The position numbers and the translations under genes were made by a program. Under the pieces are notes generated by a model. It saw nothing but the letters and a program-made list of their open reading frames with translations. It did not search any database and was not told the origin of the DNA. A stretch of DNA of 64,000 bases from Haloarcula taiwanensis (GTDB taxonomy: Archaea; Halobacteriota; Halobacteria; Halobacteriales; Haloarculaceae), in contig CP019154.1 in assembly GCA_002844335.1 (NCBI GenBank), forward strand, positions 1 to 64,000, read 5' to 3'. Shown piece by piece: positions 52,335 through 60,533 of this stretch. Numbering within the stretch: the first letter of the stretch is position 1; each line of letters begins with the position of its first letter.

Positions 52335-53047
52335 TTCTGGCAGTCACCGGCGGCAAGGGCGGCGTCGGCAAGTCGACTGTCGCGTACAATCTCGCGGCGG
52401 AACTCGACGAACTCGAACGGGCTGACAGCAGGGGTTCGTTCTCGAACCCGAACGCGGGGAGCGTCGTCGTCGACGGCGATCTCGGGATGGCGGACCTCCC
52501 GTCCAGCCACGGCCCCGACCTGCACGACGTTCTCGCTGACCGCGCCGACCCACACGAGGCTGTCCGCGAGGACGGTCCCGTGACTCTCGTCCCGTGCGGA
52601 CGAACGCTAGCCGGCGCTCGAAGTACCGATTTGCAGGCCCTCACAGACGTATTCGCTGCGCTGGAGCGGACCTATCGCTGGGTCATCGTGGATTCGCCAG
52701 CCGGCCTGCACGCCGACGTAGGGCTGCCCCTTGCAGCCGCCGACGCCGCGGTACTCGTCACGACGCCGGAAGGTGCGGCCCTCGCCGACGCGCTCCGGGT
52801 TCGGGCGCTGGCCCGCGAACTCGACGCCGGACTCTGTCGGGTCGTTCTCAACCGAGCCGGTCCGAACTCTGCGACCGGCGCCGCCGCAGACCGGTTCGGT
52901 GCGCCAGTCGTTGCCATCCCGGAAAGTGAGCCAATAGCGACGGCACAGGCGCACGGACAGCCGCTTCGAGACATAGCCCCGGACACGCCGGCCAAACACT
53001 CGCTTGAAGCGCTCGCCGACGCCGCTTACTCCTGTAGCTCGGTGTAG
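52331..53047 (+). CDS. MinD/ParA-type ATPase
   Basis: A 238-residue deviant Walker ATPase: GGKGGVGKST (residues 7-16), switch regions VVDGDLGMADL and VIVDSPAGL, and TTPEGAALADALR. Members position or partition cell structures. The C-terminus lacks an obvious membrane-targeting helix. It is the last gene of the cluster of three unknown proteins and overlaps their 3' end (ATGA). Its own 3' end overlaps the convergent TFB gene by 22 bases. Confidence 0.88.
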   Translation: MILAVTGGKGGVGKSTVAYNLAAELDELERADSRGSFSNPNAGSVVVDGDLGMADLPSSHGPDLHDVLADRADPHEAVREDGPVTLVPCGRTLAGARSTDLQALTDVFAALERTYRWVIVDSPAGLHADVGLPLAAADAAVLVTTPEGAALADALRVRALARELDAGLCRVVLNRAGPNSATGAAADRFGAPVVAIPESEPIATAQAHGQPLRDIAPDTPAKHSLEALADAAYSCSSV

Positions 53048-53886
53048 GTCCCCCGTAACGTGACCGGCGTTACGTCTGCTGTCTCTGCTGCTTCGGCCTG
53101 CGTGAGCGCCACGTCCTGCTCCTGGGCTGCGGTGTAGAGACACGCCGCAGCGACACCGGCCGGATTGCGCCCGCTGACCAGTCCACGGTCCTGTGCCACG
53201 TCGACGAGCCGCTCTGCGCGCTGTCGCACTTCCGTAGGCAGGTCCAGCGTCGTTGCGAACCGGGGGACGTACTCGCGGGGGTCAATCGGCCCAGTCGGTA
53301 GCCCGAGTTCTCTGTTCAGGGCGTCGTACGCCGCGCGAAGCTCTGCCTGGGTCGCTTTGGCGACAGTACAGAGTTCGTCGACGGTCCGGGCAACGCCTTC
53401 GGTTCGGCAAGTGGCGTAGATGGCCGCGGCTGCGAACCCTTCAAGCGTCCGTCCCTGCAGCAGGCCCTCGTTCTGTGCGGATTCGAACAGCACGCACGCT
53501 CGGTCTCTGATTGCGTCTGAGAGCGCCATCGAACTGATGATACGCCGTATCTCGGTGAAGGCATACACCTTGTTTCGCTCACGCTTCGAACTGATCTGGG
53601 CGCGGTTGTGTTCGCGGCGGAGGCGAGCAAACTGACGGCGTTTGCGCCCTTTGAGCCGCGTCGACCGGCCGATTTTCGTCGAAAGGCCGCGGTCGTGACG
53701 GGACCGCGTCAACGGCGCGCCCGTGCGTGCCCGGTCCGTGTCGTCATCGTCGAACGACCGCCACTCTGGGCCGGGATCAATGGCGTCCTCACCGACGACT
53801 AACCCACAGCCGCTACAGACCGACTCGACGCCCTGCTGTTTGACTGACCCGTTACACTCCGGACATTGCGTTACCGTCGTACTCAT
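53026..53886 (-). CDS. tfb: Transcription initiation factor TFB
   Basis: A 286-residue TFIIB homologue. The zinc ribbon has C8, C11, C24 and C27, and the B-reader follows (RGLSTKIGRSTRLKGRKRRQF). Two cyclin folds cover about 95-185 and 190-286. Haloarchaea carry several TFBs with partly distinct target sets; which one this is cannot be told. The gene lies next to the MinD cluster, tail to tail. Confidence 0.92.
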   Translation of the reverse strand: MSTTVTQCPECNGSVKQQGVESVCSGCGLVVGEDAIDPGPEWRSFDDDDTDRARTGAPLTRSRHDRGLSTKIGRSTRLKGRKRRQFARLRREHNRAQISSKRERNKVYAFTEIRRIISSMALSDAIRDRACVLFESAQNEGLLQGRTLEGFAAAAIYATCRTEGVARTVDELCTVAKATQAELRAAYDALNRELGLPTGPIDPREYVPRFATTLDLPTEVRQRAERLVDVAQDRGLVSGRNPAGVAAACLYTAAQEQDVALTQAEAAETADVTPVTLRGTYTELQE

Positions 53887-53910
53887 GTTTCCACCTACGG
53901 CTGGATGGCG

Positions 53911-53920
53911 GGTTAAAAAA
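53911..53920 (-). promoter_or_regulatory. TATA-like box of tfb
   Basis: TTTTTTAACC on the minus strand lies 25-34 bases before the tfb ATG, fitting a leaderless transcript. Confidence 0.5.
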
Positions 53921-54023
53921 CCGATGCAAAGACGGGTTTCCGGGCGGTTTTCGTCGAAATTGCCAACCGGTAACCGGTAGGTAGCTGTCGGGGTCGGTAC
54001 CAGAGTCTATCGGGATACCGACA

Positions 54024-54033
54024 GCATTAAATT
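54024..54033 (+). promoter_or_regulatory. TATA-like box of the gene at 54058
   Basis: CATTAAATTC lies 25-34 bases before the ATG in an AT-rich interval, again fitting a leaderless transcript. Confidence 0.45.
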
Positions 54034-54057
54034 CCAATACGGAAAAGAAAATTTTTA

Positions 54058-54552
54058 ATGGCACTGTCGGATATCGCTGCCGGTGTCGAGGTCACGACCC
54101 ACCAGCGTGACCACGGCGTCGCTGCTGTCGACGAAACGGACGCGCCGCTCTCGGAGCGCTTGGCTCCCGTGGCCGACGACCTCCCGTGCTCGGCGGCGAC
54201 AGCGGCGACCGTCGTCGAGGCCTACGCAGCCGGCAAGAGCGTCGGCGATGCGGGCCGCGCCGCCGGTGTTGCGCCTGTGATGGCCGCCAAGACGCTCCAT
54301 CTCGTCGGTGAGCAAGTGTCACCGGTCGGCCCACAGGGCCGTGAGATAATCGCCGATTGGCTCGCCGGGGACCTCTCTCGCAGCGATGCCATCGCACTCG
54401 CTGACGTAACTGAACAGGAGTTTGCCCTGGCGGTGTACATCGAAACGCACGAGCCGTTGCCCGCGGCCCGCGATGCGGTCGAGGGCGCACTGACGACTGC
54501 GGAACGGGACCCGTTAAGAGAGACGATGAGCGACATCGGCGAGCTGTTGTGA
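54058..54552 (+). CDS. Conserved haloarchaeal helical protein
   Basis: A 164-residue acidic protein with helical repeats of Ala-rich segments (ATVVEAYAAGKSVGDAGRAAGVAPVMAAKTLHLVGE, then IIADWLAGDLSRSDAIALADVTEQEFALAVYIETHEPLP). One segment resembles a helix-turn-helix (SVGDAGRAAGVAPVMAAKTL), so DNA binding is possible. It is divergent from tfb, with about 170 bases between them. The final codons are repeated about 60 bases downstream. Confidence 0.75.
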   Translation: MALSDIAAGVEVTTHQRDHGVAAVDETDAPLSERLAPVADDLPCSAATAATVVEAYAAGKSVGDAGRAAGVAPVMAAKTLHLVGEQVSPVGPQGREIIADWLAGDLSRSDAIALADVTEQEFALAVYIETHEPLPAARDAVEGALTTAERDPLRETMSDIGELL

Positions 54553-54558
54553 GGGTGT
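54527..54558 (+). repeat. Short direct repeat, copy 1 (gene 3' end)
   Basis: Covers the last codons (SDIGELL, stop) and trailing bases of the preceding gene. Twenty-eight of 32 bases match copy 2 at 54588-54619. Confidence 0.7.
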
Positions 54559-54587
54559 GCGCATAACTCTCTCGGCGAGGTCGGGAG

Positions 54588-54619
54588 TGAGTAACATCGG
54601 CGAGCTGCTGTGGGGGTGT
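54588..54619 (+). repeat. Short direct repeat, copy 2
   Basis: A partial copy of the 3' end of the gene at 54058, in which the stop position reads TGG. It has no coding role visible. It resembles the larger end-duplication at 14246-14308. Confidence 0.65.
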
Positions 54620-54690
54620 CGAAACCGCTGTCTCGCTCCTCGCGACCTGTCTGGGGCATGCTTAACACCTATGGCTGCAAACGCGGAGTT

Positions 54691-56211
54691 ATGTCGGCTT
54701 CGGAACTGGCAGACCGGGTGGCCGAGGTGCTTGCGGCGGATAGCGAGTCGTTCAACGAACAGGCGCGCGAGGAAGCCGAAGCGCTCAAATCCGCTGTTCG
54801 CGACGGGACGTTCGACAACACGGAAGCGATCGTCGGTATGGAACTGGAGCTGTACGCCGTTGACGAGCAGACCGACGCGCTCCAGCGGGTCCCTCGACAG
54901 TTGCTCGAACTCATCGGATTCGAGAAGGAACTCGGCCTGCACAACGCGGAGATGCAGACGAGTCCGCAGCCGCTGAATACGCATGGGCTGGCGGCCCAGC
55001 GAAACGAACTGAAGGCGTCGCTGATGCCGGCCCAGCAACGGGTACGCAACGAGGGTATCCGGCTCGTCTCCGACGGTATGTGGACCGTTCCACCCGCCGG
55101 TGAGACGGCCCGGGAGTACCTCTGTGACTGCGTCGAACAGAACGGCGTCCGCATCGGGACGAACATGTCCGACTCCGTCCGCTATCACACGATGGCCAAC
55201 ACGGACTACCCCTCGGCGTTCGAAATCGACGCGCCACACGTCTCGCTACAGGCCGAGACGGTGATGCCGGAGTCGCTCATCACCTCGATTCAACCCCACT
55301 ACCAGATTCCACACGCCCCGGACCTACCGGAGTATTTCACGTACGCACTCCGAATTGCTGCGCCGCTGCTGGCGCTTGGCGTCAACTCTCCGTTTTTCCC
55401 GCCGGACCTCTACGACGACGCGCCCGATCTGGAGATCGTCGCCGGGGCGAACATGGAGAACCGTATCGGCGTCTTCGAGTCAGTGCTCAACCCGCCCGAC
55501 GGCGATTCGACGCCACCGAAAGTGTGTTTTCCGCCGGATTTCGACTCAGTCGAGGCGGCCATCGACGATATCGTCGAGGACGACACCATCGTTCCGGTCG
55601 AACTACAGTCGGGGACCCGCTTCGACGACGATTTCGTCCACTTCCGACACAAGCACGGCACGTACTGGCGGTGGGTCAGGCCGGTGTTCGAGGGCCCGAC
55701 CCGGTCGGCGGCCAACGCTCGCATCGAGTTCCGCCCGCTGGCTGCACAGCCGACCGTCGACGATGCAATCGGATTCGCCGCTGTCTTTGCTGGCCTGATG
55801 GAGAGCCTACCACAGCTCGAACACCCTATCCGGTCGCTGGACTGGGAGACGGCGAAGAAGAACTTCTACACCGCCGCCCGGAACGGTCTCCGGGCGAAAA
55901 TCGAGTGGATAACCGCCGACGGGGCGACGACGACCAGCACCGAAGAAATATACGGCGAACTGTTCGAGCACGCACGCGAGGGTCTCGAACAGCGCGGTCT
56001 CTCGGCTGAGGAGGCCCACAGCTACATCCGGCCGCTGCGCGAGCGCGTCGATCGCCGGCTCACGCCCGCACGGTGGAAACACGACTACGTTCGCCGCCGC
56101 GTCGAGGAGAACGTCCCGCTTGCTGAAGCGATCTGGGGGATGCAGGCCACCTACATCCGTCATCAGGAAGAGAATCTGCTTGAGGGGAGTTTCGTCGACT
56201 GGTTCGAGTAA
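54691..56211 (+). CDS. Glutamate-cysteine ligase-like (GCS2-fold) protein
   Basis: A 506-residue protein with carboxylate-amine ligase features: VGMELELYAV (about 49-58) with the paired Glu of the family, HVSLQAET, and ARIEFRPLAAQPT with the conserved Glu-Arg-Pro. It is longer than the usual haloarchaeal GshA and differs in its N-terminus, so a different amide-bond-forming role is possible. ATG 54691 is favoured by fit to the helical start. Function within the fold is not settled. Confidence 0.75.
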   Translation: MSASELADRVAEVLAADSESFNEQAREEAEALKSAVRDGTFDNTEAIVGMELELYAVDEQTDALQRVPRQLLELIGFEKELGLHNAEMQTSPQPLNTHGLAAQRNELKASLMPAQQRVRNEGIRLVSDGMWTVPPAGETAREYLCDCVEQNGVRIGTNMSDSVRYHTMANTDYPSAFEIDAPHVSLQAETVMPESLITSIQPHYQIPHAPDLPEYFTYALRIAAPLLALGVNSPFFPPDLYDDAPDLEIVAGANMENRIGVFESVLNPPDGDSTPPKVCFPPDFDSVEAAIDDIVEDDTIVPVELQSGTRFDDDFVHFRHKHGTYWRWVRPVFEGPTRSAANARIEFRPLAAQPTVDDAIGFAAVFAGLMESLPQLEHPIRSLDWETAKKNFYTAARNGLRAKIEWITADGATTTSTEEIYGELFEHAREGLEQRGLSAEEAHSYIRPLRERVDRRLTPARWKHDYVRRRVEENVPLAEAIWGMQATYIRHQEENLLEGSFVDWFE

Positions 56212-56213
56212 CC

Positions 56214-56522
56214 TCAGTCACCGGTCGCCAGTTCCGACTGCTCTGTCTCCCCGTGTCGGTCCGCAATCCCTGCGTACGCGACGACGTCTTCGCCCAGTTC
56301 CTCGATGCGGTCAGCGATGTCTCTGTTGGTGATGCTGCCGTCCTCGAAGGCAGCCCACGTGTCGGGGTCGAACAGCGAGAGGTCCCACTCCCGCAGGTCG
56401 ATGTGCGCAATCGTTGCGCCAGCCCCCGCCGCCGCGTCGAGGGTGCGCTGAACGGCGACTCTGGTTCCGATGTCGTCTCGAAGGCTGCCGTTGATCCCGA
56501 TAACGTGTGGCGTGTCGTGCAT
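56214..56522 (-). CDS. Internally deleted NADPH-dependent FMN reductase
   Basis: A 102-residue reading frame. Residues 5-53 match the start of the FMN reductase fold (VIGINGSLRDDIGTRVAVQRTLDAA, HIDLREWDLSLFDPD). The end (DGSITNRDIADRIEELGEDVVAYAGI) looks like the C-terminal helix. The middle of about 80 residues, with the usual FMN loop, is missing without a frameshift. It is probably non-functional as a reductase. The stop abuts the ligase gene's end. Confidence 0.65.
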   Translation of the reverse strand: MHDTPHVIGINGSLRDDIGTRVAVQRTLDAAAGAGATIAHIDLREWDLSLFDPDTWAAFEDGSITNRDIADRIEELGEDVVAYAGIADRHGETEQSELATGD

Positions 56523-56792
56523 GGTGTGCCTGTCCATAGCCGGTGCCTATTGGTGAGTACTCTGAGAAATAAATTTCAGTACGCACTCTGAGAGGTAGCT
56601 ACGCGGCTAGACGGTCCAGAGTGACATTATGAAACCGTCGCCACGGCCGACGATACTGAACACTGATCGCCCCCTCTCAATCACACCGCTGAAGAGCCAC
56701 GGGCTCCGACCGGTACGCACCTGCGATCGGAACTTGATTTCCTCTCGCTTACTGAAGATCGTCCTGCCGATCGCCGCTGTCGCTGTCTGTGA

Positions 56793-57065
56793 CTACTTTT
56801 GATCTTCGTCGCGCTCCGCTGTCCCGTCTATCTCCTCGTCGACTTCCGACTCCGCCGTCTCGTCCATTGCCTCGTGTTCGTCGCTCTCGGCGAACTCGAC
56901 TTCAGCTTCTAGTTCGATTTCGACGCCCTTGCCTTCCAGTTCGGCTTCGAACTCCGCCATATCTTCGACTTCTGCTTCCAGTTCCGCTGTGTCTATCTCT
57001 ACCTCGACTTCGACTTCGACGGACACGTCGTCTCGGTCCATACCCACGTTCCGAGGGGCTGACAT
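56793..57065 (-). CDS. Extremely Glu-rich small protein
   Basis: A 90-residue protein (ATG 57065; ATG 57041 is eight codons later). It alternates Val/Ile/Phe/Ala with Glu (VEVEVEVEIDTAELEAEVE, EFEAELEG, VEIELEAEVEFAE) and ends in Asp/Glu-rich sequence. The alternation predicts amphipathic beta strands with one fully acidic face. There is nothing recognisable in databases that I can recall. It is divergent from the Rieske gene. Confidence 0.65.
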   Translation of the reverse strand: MSAPRNVGMDRDDVSVEVEVEVEIDTAELEAEVEDMAEFEAELEGKGVEIELEAEVEFAESDEHEAMDETAESEVDEEIDGTAERDEDQK

Positions 57066-57138
57066 AATTCCGTTTTGCAACCGGCATGCTGCGGACAACT
57101 TCGACATCGCTATGTGCGTCAACCGCCGACAACTCGCT

Positions 57139-57681
57139 ATGAGTGATCCCGTGGACGTGACCGTCGACACCGACGGCGAGTCGGAGTCGGTCCGCATCCA
57201 CGACGACGGTGGCGAGGTCGAAGCCGGCGACGCGACCGTCCGGTTCAGTTTTTCGGGCACTGGCGACAACGACCAGTCTGGCGATGACGACGAGCGGTCA
57301 CCCAACGGCAACGACGACGGTGCGGACCCGCGCCGCATCGTCGCGCTCGATTCGGTGCCCACCGACAGCACGCTCGTGTTCGAAGCGCGCGACGGTCGAC
57401 GAGGTGTCAACTGCATCCTGCATCGTGCAGGCGACGCCGTCGTCGCCTGGCGTAACTCCTGTCCGCACCAGCCCGAGGTCCCGCTGGACCCCGGTCGGGG
57501 CGCGATTGTCCGCGGTGACCAACTCGTGTGTCACAAGCACGGCGCGCAGTTCGAACCCACGGACGGCGTCTGTACGCACGGTCCATGTGCCGGTGACGCT
57601 CTCGACGGTGTTGAGGTCGCAGTACAGGACGGCGACGTGTACCTCACGGACGAGCGCTTCGAGCGGGCCGAACGGCGCTGA
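57139..57681 (+). CDS. Rieske [2Fe-2S] protein
   Basis: A 180-residue protein. An acidic N-terminus (about 1-60) precedes a Rieske domain with ligands CPH and CHKH (in NSCPHQPEVP and VCHKHGAQFEPTDG), followed by CTHGPC. No membrane anchor is seen, so it is a soluble electron carrier or ferredoxin-like subunit. No oxygenase gene is adjacent; the partner is unknown. Confidence 0.88.
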   Translation: MSDPVDVTVDTDGESESVRIHDDGGEVEAGDATVRFSFSGTGDNDQSGDDDERSPNGNDDGADPRRIVALDSVPTDSTLVFEARDGRRGVNCILHRAGDAVVAWRNSCPHQPEVPLDPGRGAIVRGDQLVCHKHGAQFEPTDGVCTHGPCAGDALDGVEVAVQDGDVYLTDERFERAERR

Positions 57682-57727
57682 CTCACGTCTGCGTTTTTCT
57701 GCGGTTGTCTCCCAGCAAGCGACGCCG

Positions 57728-59215
57728 TCAGTCGTCAGCGACGGCTGGTTCGCTGCCGGCCCGCGCGTCGGCGTCGCGCCACGTTCCTCGGAGGAACCAG
57801 GCGGCGGCGATGAAAGCAGCGAGTACGTTCGAGACGGCGAAGGCGAGCCAGATACCCTGTTCAGCCAGCGAGTACGCGAAGAGGTCGACGACCTGCGGGC
57901 CAAGCCACGCTGGGACCGTGACCGGTCGGGATGCGACCCAGGCGACCGGGAGTCGGATAATACCCAGCATGGTAATCGCCAGCGCCGCCGCGGTGAGGGT
58001 CTTGCCGGCCCCGCGGAACCCGCCAGAGTAGGCCCGAACGATGCCGATGAAGCCGAAGGTCGGGGCGACCCACTGGAGGAACTCGGCCCCGATGCGGACG
58101 ACCTCGGGGTCGTCGCTGAACACGCTGACGACGGTCGGTGCGGCGAAGATAGTGACCGCGCCCAGCACGGTGAGGATGACGAACGACACCTTCGCGGCGA
58201 AGTGGTTGGCCGTCGCCGCGCGGTCAGGCCGCTCGGCACCGAGGTTCTGGCCGGTCATCGTCTCGACGCCGCGGTCCATCGCGATGGCCGGCATGAACAC
58301 CAGCGAGAACACGCGGATGCCGACGCCGAAGGCTGCCACGACGGTGACCGAGAACGTCCCGACGATGAACAGCATGGCGTTGACCGACAGCGCACGCCCG
58401 GTCCCCTCGACGGAGGCCGGGACGCCCAGCCGCAGCAGTTTCCGGAGGTACTCCATGTCGGGCGACATGTCGCCGAGGTGAATCCGCACGCCGCGCCTGC
58501 CCGACAGCAGGATGGCGATGCCGACGACCAGCGCGACACCACGCGAGAAGATGGTCGCGACGGCCGCGCCGACGACGCCCATCTCGGGGAACACCCACCA
58601 GCCGAAGATGAGGAACGGGTCGATGACGATGTTCAGGACGACGGTCCCGAACATCACCAGCATCGGCGTGATGGTATCGCCGGCTCCGCGCATCAGCGAG
58701 ATGAATACGAAGAAGCCAAACATCGCCGTCAGCCCGAGCGAGACGACCTGCAGGTAGCCGGTCGCGCCCGGGAGCACCTCGCTGGATGCACCTAGCAGTG
58801 ACAGGAAGTCCTCGACGAAGAAGTAACCCGTCGCGCCGAGCAACACAGAGGCCAACAGCGCGAACGTCACCGTCTGGGAGGCGGCGTACTCGGCCTCGCG
58901 GTGCTCCTCGGCCCCGGTGTGTTGGGCGACCAGTACGCTGCCCGCCACTGACAGTCCCATGCCGAGCGAGATGAGCAGGAAGATCATCGGGAAGGCAAAG
59001 GAAATCGCCGCAAGCGCCGTCGTGGAGTACTGCCCCAGCCAGAACGTGTCCGCGAGGTTATACGCCACCTGTAGCAGGTTCGTGATGACGATGGGAAAGG
59101 AGAGAAACAGTAGCGGCTTGCCGATGTCGCCACTGGTCAGGTCCAACTCATCCTGTCCCTTGAACAGGTTCCCGAGTCGCGCACCCAGCCGAGCCAGTTT
59201 CTGCCGGACGCTCAC
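57728..59215 (-). CDS. MATE-family multidrug exporter
   Basis: Twelve-helix MATE transporter of 495 residues (family blocks LSFPIVITNLLQVAYNLADTFWLGQYS, SLMRGAGDTITPML, FRGAGKTL). GTG 59215 overlaps the stop of the upstream TetR gene (GTGA), so the two are a coupled operon. Likely substrates are cationic drugs exchanged for H+ or Na+. Regulation by the adjacent TetR protein is strongly suggested. Confidence 0.9.
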   Translation of the reverse strand: MSVRQKLARLGARLGNLFKGQDELDLTSGDIGKPLLFLSFPIVITNLLQVAYNLADTFWLGQYSTTALAAISFAFPMIFLLISLGMGLSVAGSVLVAQHTGAEEHREAEYAASQTVTFALLASVLLGATGYFFVEDFLSLLGASSEVLPGATGYLQVVSLGLTAMFGFFVFISLMRGAGDTITPMLVMFGTVVLNIVIDPFLIFGWWVFPEMGVVGAAVATIFSRGVALVVGIAILLSGRRGVRIHLGDMSPDMEYLRKLLRLGVPASVEGTGRALSVNAMLFIVGTFSVTVVAAFGVGIRVFSLVFMPAIAMDRGVETMTGQNLGAERPDRAATANHFAAKVSFVILTVLGAVTIFAAPTVVSVFSDDPEVVRIGAEFLQWVAPTFGFIGIVRAYSGGFRGAGKTLTAAALAITMLGIIRLPVAWVASRPVTVPAWLGPQVVDLFAYSLAEQGIWLAFAVSNVLAAFIAAAWFLRGTWRDADARAGSEPAVADD

Positions 59216-59808
59216 GCTGTGACCTCCTGCTGGCCGTCCAGAAGATGTGTCTCGACATACTCGGTGAGCATCCGTCTGGTACACTCGACCGGGCGACCGG
59301 TCGTAACGCGCTCGGTCGCTGCGCCGGTCAGCACGGTGACAATGAACCGGGCCGTTTCCTCGGCGTCGAGGTCTGATTTGAACGTCCCGTCAGCGATGCC
59401 GTCTTCGAGAATCGCTTCGAGTTCGTCGATGAGGTACTCGTCGAATTTCGTCAGCCGCTCACGAAAGCCGGGTTCGTATGGTGCGTGGGCACGGATTTCG
59501 AGAATCGCCGTCCCGAACTCCTCGCTCCCGTCGTCCGGCTTGTCAAGCACAGAGTCAACGAGCGAAAGCAGGCGCGCGTGTGGAGTTTCGCCCTCCGGGT
59601 CTTCGATCCGGTCGACAAACCCGTCGTACAGGTATTCGAGAAACGCACAGAGGAGGTCGTGCTTGCTGTCGTAGTGGTAGTGGAGGGCGGCCTTGCTCTT
59701 GTCCGACTCGTCGGCGATGTCCTGCATCGTCAGGTCCGCATAGCCGTGCGTACACAGCGCACGGTAGGTCGCATCCATAATATCGTCGGCCGTGTCGCCG
59801 TCGTTCAT
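59212..59808 (-). CDS. TetR-family repressor of the MATE gene
   Basis: A 198-residue regulator. The N-terminal HTH (YADLTMQDIADESDKSKAALHYHYDSKHDLL) is followed by a helical ligand domain. Its gene overlaps the MATE start by four bases and is preceded by a perfect dyad (59823-59836), the likely autoregulatory operator. The ligand is probably a substrate of the exporter. Confidence 0.9.
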   Translation of the reverse strand: MNDGDTADDIMDATYRALCTHGYADLTMQDIADESDKSKAALHYHYDSKHDLLCAFLEYLYDGFVDRIEDPEGETPHARLLSLVDSVLDKPDDGSEEFGTAILEIRAHAPYEPGFRERLTKFDEYLIDELEAILEDGIADGTFKSDLDAEETARFIVTVLTGAATERVTTGRPVECTRRMLTEYVETHLLDGQQEVTA

Positions 59809-59822
59809 TACGTGAAACTAAC

Positions 59823-59836
59823 TGACTGGTCAGTCA
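59823..59836 (-). promoter_or_regulatory. Palindromic operator of the TetR-MATE operon
   Basis: TGACTG-GT-CAGTCA is a perfect six-base-arm dyad ending 15 bases before the TetR ATG. Position and symmetry suit a TetR-family dimer blocking the start of transcription. Confidence 0.7.
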
Positions 59837-59948
59837 AGTATTCGTCGGTACTCTCTGCGGATGGGTGTGCATGCCATGCCATCGATGGGTCAGACTCACG
59901 AGAGCTGTCGCTCTGAGAGCGTTCGGCACGATGGTAGAAGAGCGGTTG

Positions 59949-60407
59949 CTACTCCTTCAGATCGAGGTCGAACTGCTCGTGTTCGCTCGCGGCGTTGAGC
60001 ACAACGGAGGTGTTCGACTCCCTGATGTCCGGGTCGGTGAGCAGTTCCTTTATCTGGGCGTTCATGCCGTCGGTGTCGGTGAACTTCCCGACCGCGATGA
60101 TGTCGTAGTCGCCGGTGACCTCGTACACCGAAATCATCTGCTTGTGCTCTTTGAGGTCCTCGGTGACCGCCGGGAGCGACGACCCCTCAACCTTGAGCTG
60201 GATGATTGCCGTCACGTCGTAGCCGAGCTTGTCGTAATCGACCTTGGGAGTATACCCGTTGATGATCCCCTCGTCTTCGAGGTCGGAGAGGTGGTTCGAG
60301 ACGGTCGTTACCGACACGTCGAGGTCTTCTCCGAGGCTCCGGAGGCTGGCACGGCCGTCACCCAGAAGTGCATTCACCAACTCACGGTCGAGATTTTCGT
60401 ACGTCAT
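59949..60407 (-). CDS. lrp: Lrp/AsnC-family regulator divergent from glnA
   Basis: A 152-residue feast/famine regulator. The HTH (about 5-50; [28 protein letters not shown]) is followed by a RAM domain with [13 protein letters not shown]. The same arrangement beside glnA occurs in Haloferax and Halobacterium, where Lrp regulates glnA. A TATA-like stretch TAAAATTCTA lies 26-34 bases before its ATG on the minus strand (about 60433-60441). Confidence 0.9.
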   Translation of the reverse strand: MTYENLDRELVNALLGDGRASLRSLGEDLDVSVTTVSNHLSDLEDEGIINGYTPKVDYDKLGYDVTAIIQLKVEGSSLPAVTEDLKEHKQMISVYEVTGDYDIIAVGKFTDTDGMNAQIKELLTDPDIRESNTSVVLNAASEHEQFDLDLKE

Positions 60408-60495
60408 TACGCTTGGAGACGCCCCCCAGGGATTAGAATTTTACGAATGTCCAAATGTAGGCGAAAGCGTCGAAACCTTTGCGCAAATCAGCAGG

Positions 60496-60503
60496 GTTTT
60501 AGT
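60496..60503 (+). promoter_or_regulatory. TATA-like box of glnA
   Basis: GTTTTAGT lies 31-38 bases before the glnA ATG, within the 126-base interval shared with the divergent lrp gene. An Lrp operator would be expected nearby. Confidence 0.4.
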
Positions 60504-60533
60504 AGTAGCACCGCTCCTATCGGGTGTCCAAAG

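Noticed and set aside
56629..56802. A 57-codon ORF in the interval after the FMN reductase remnant
   Set aside because: No conserved-looking features, no clear promoter, and it overlaps the end of the Glu-rich gene; the 56538-56792 interval is best left as non-coding.
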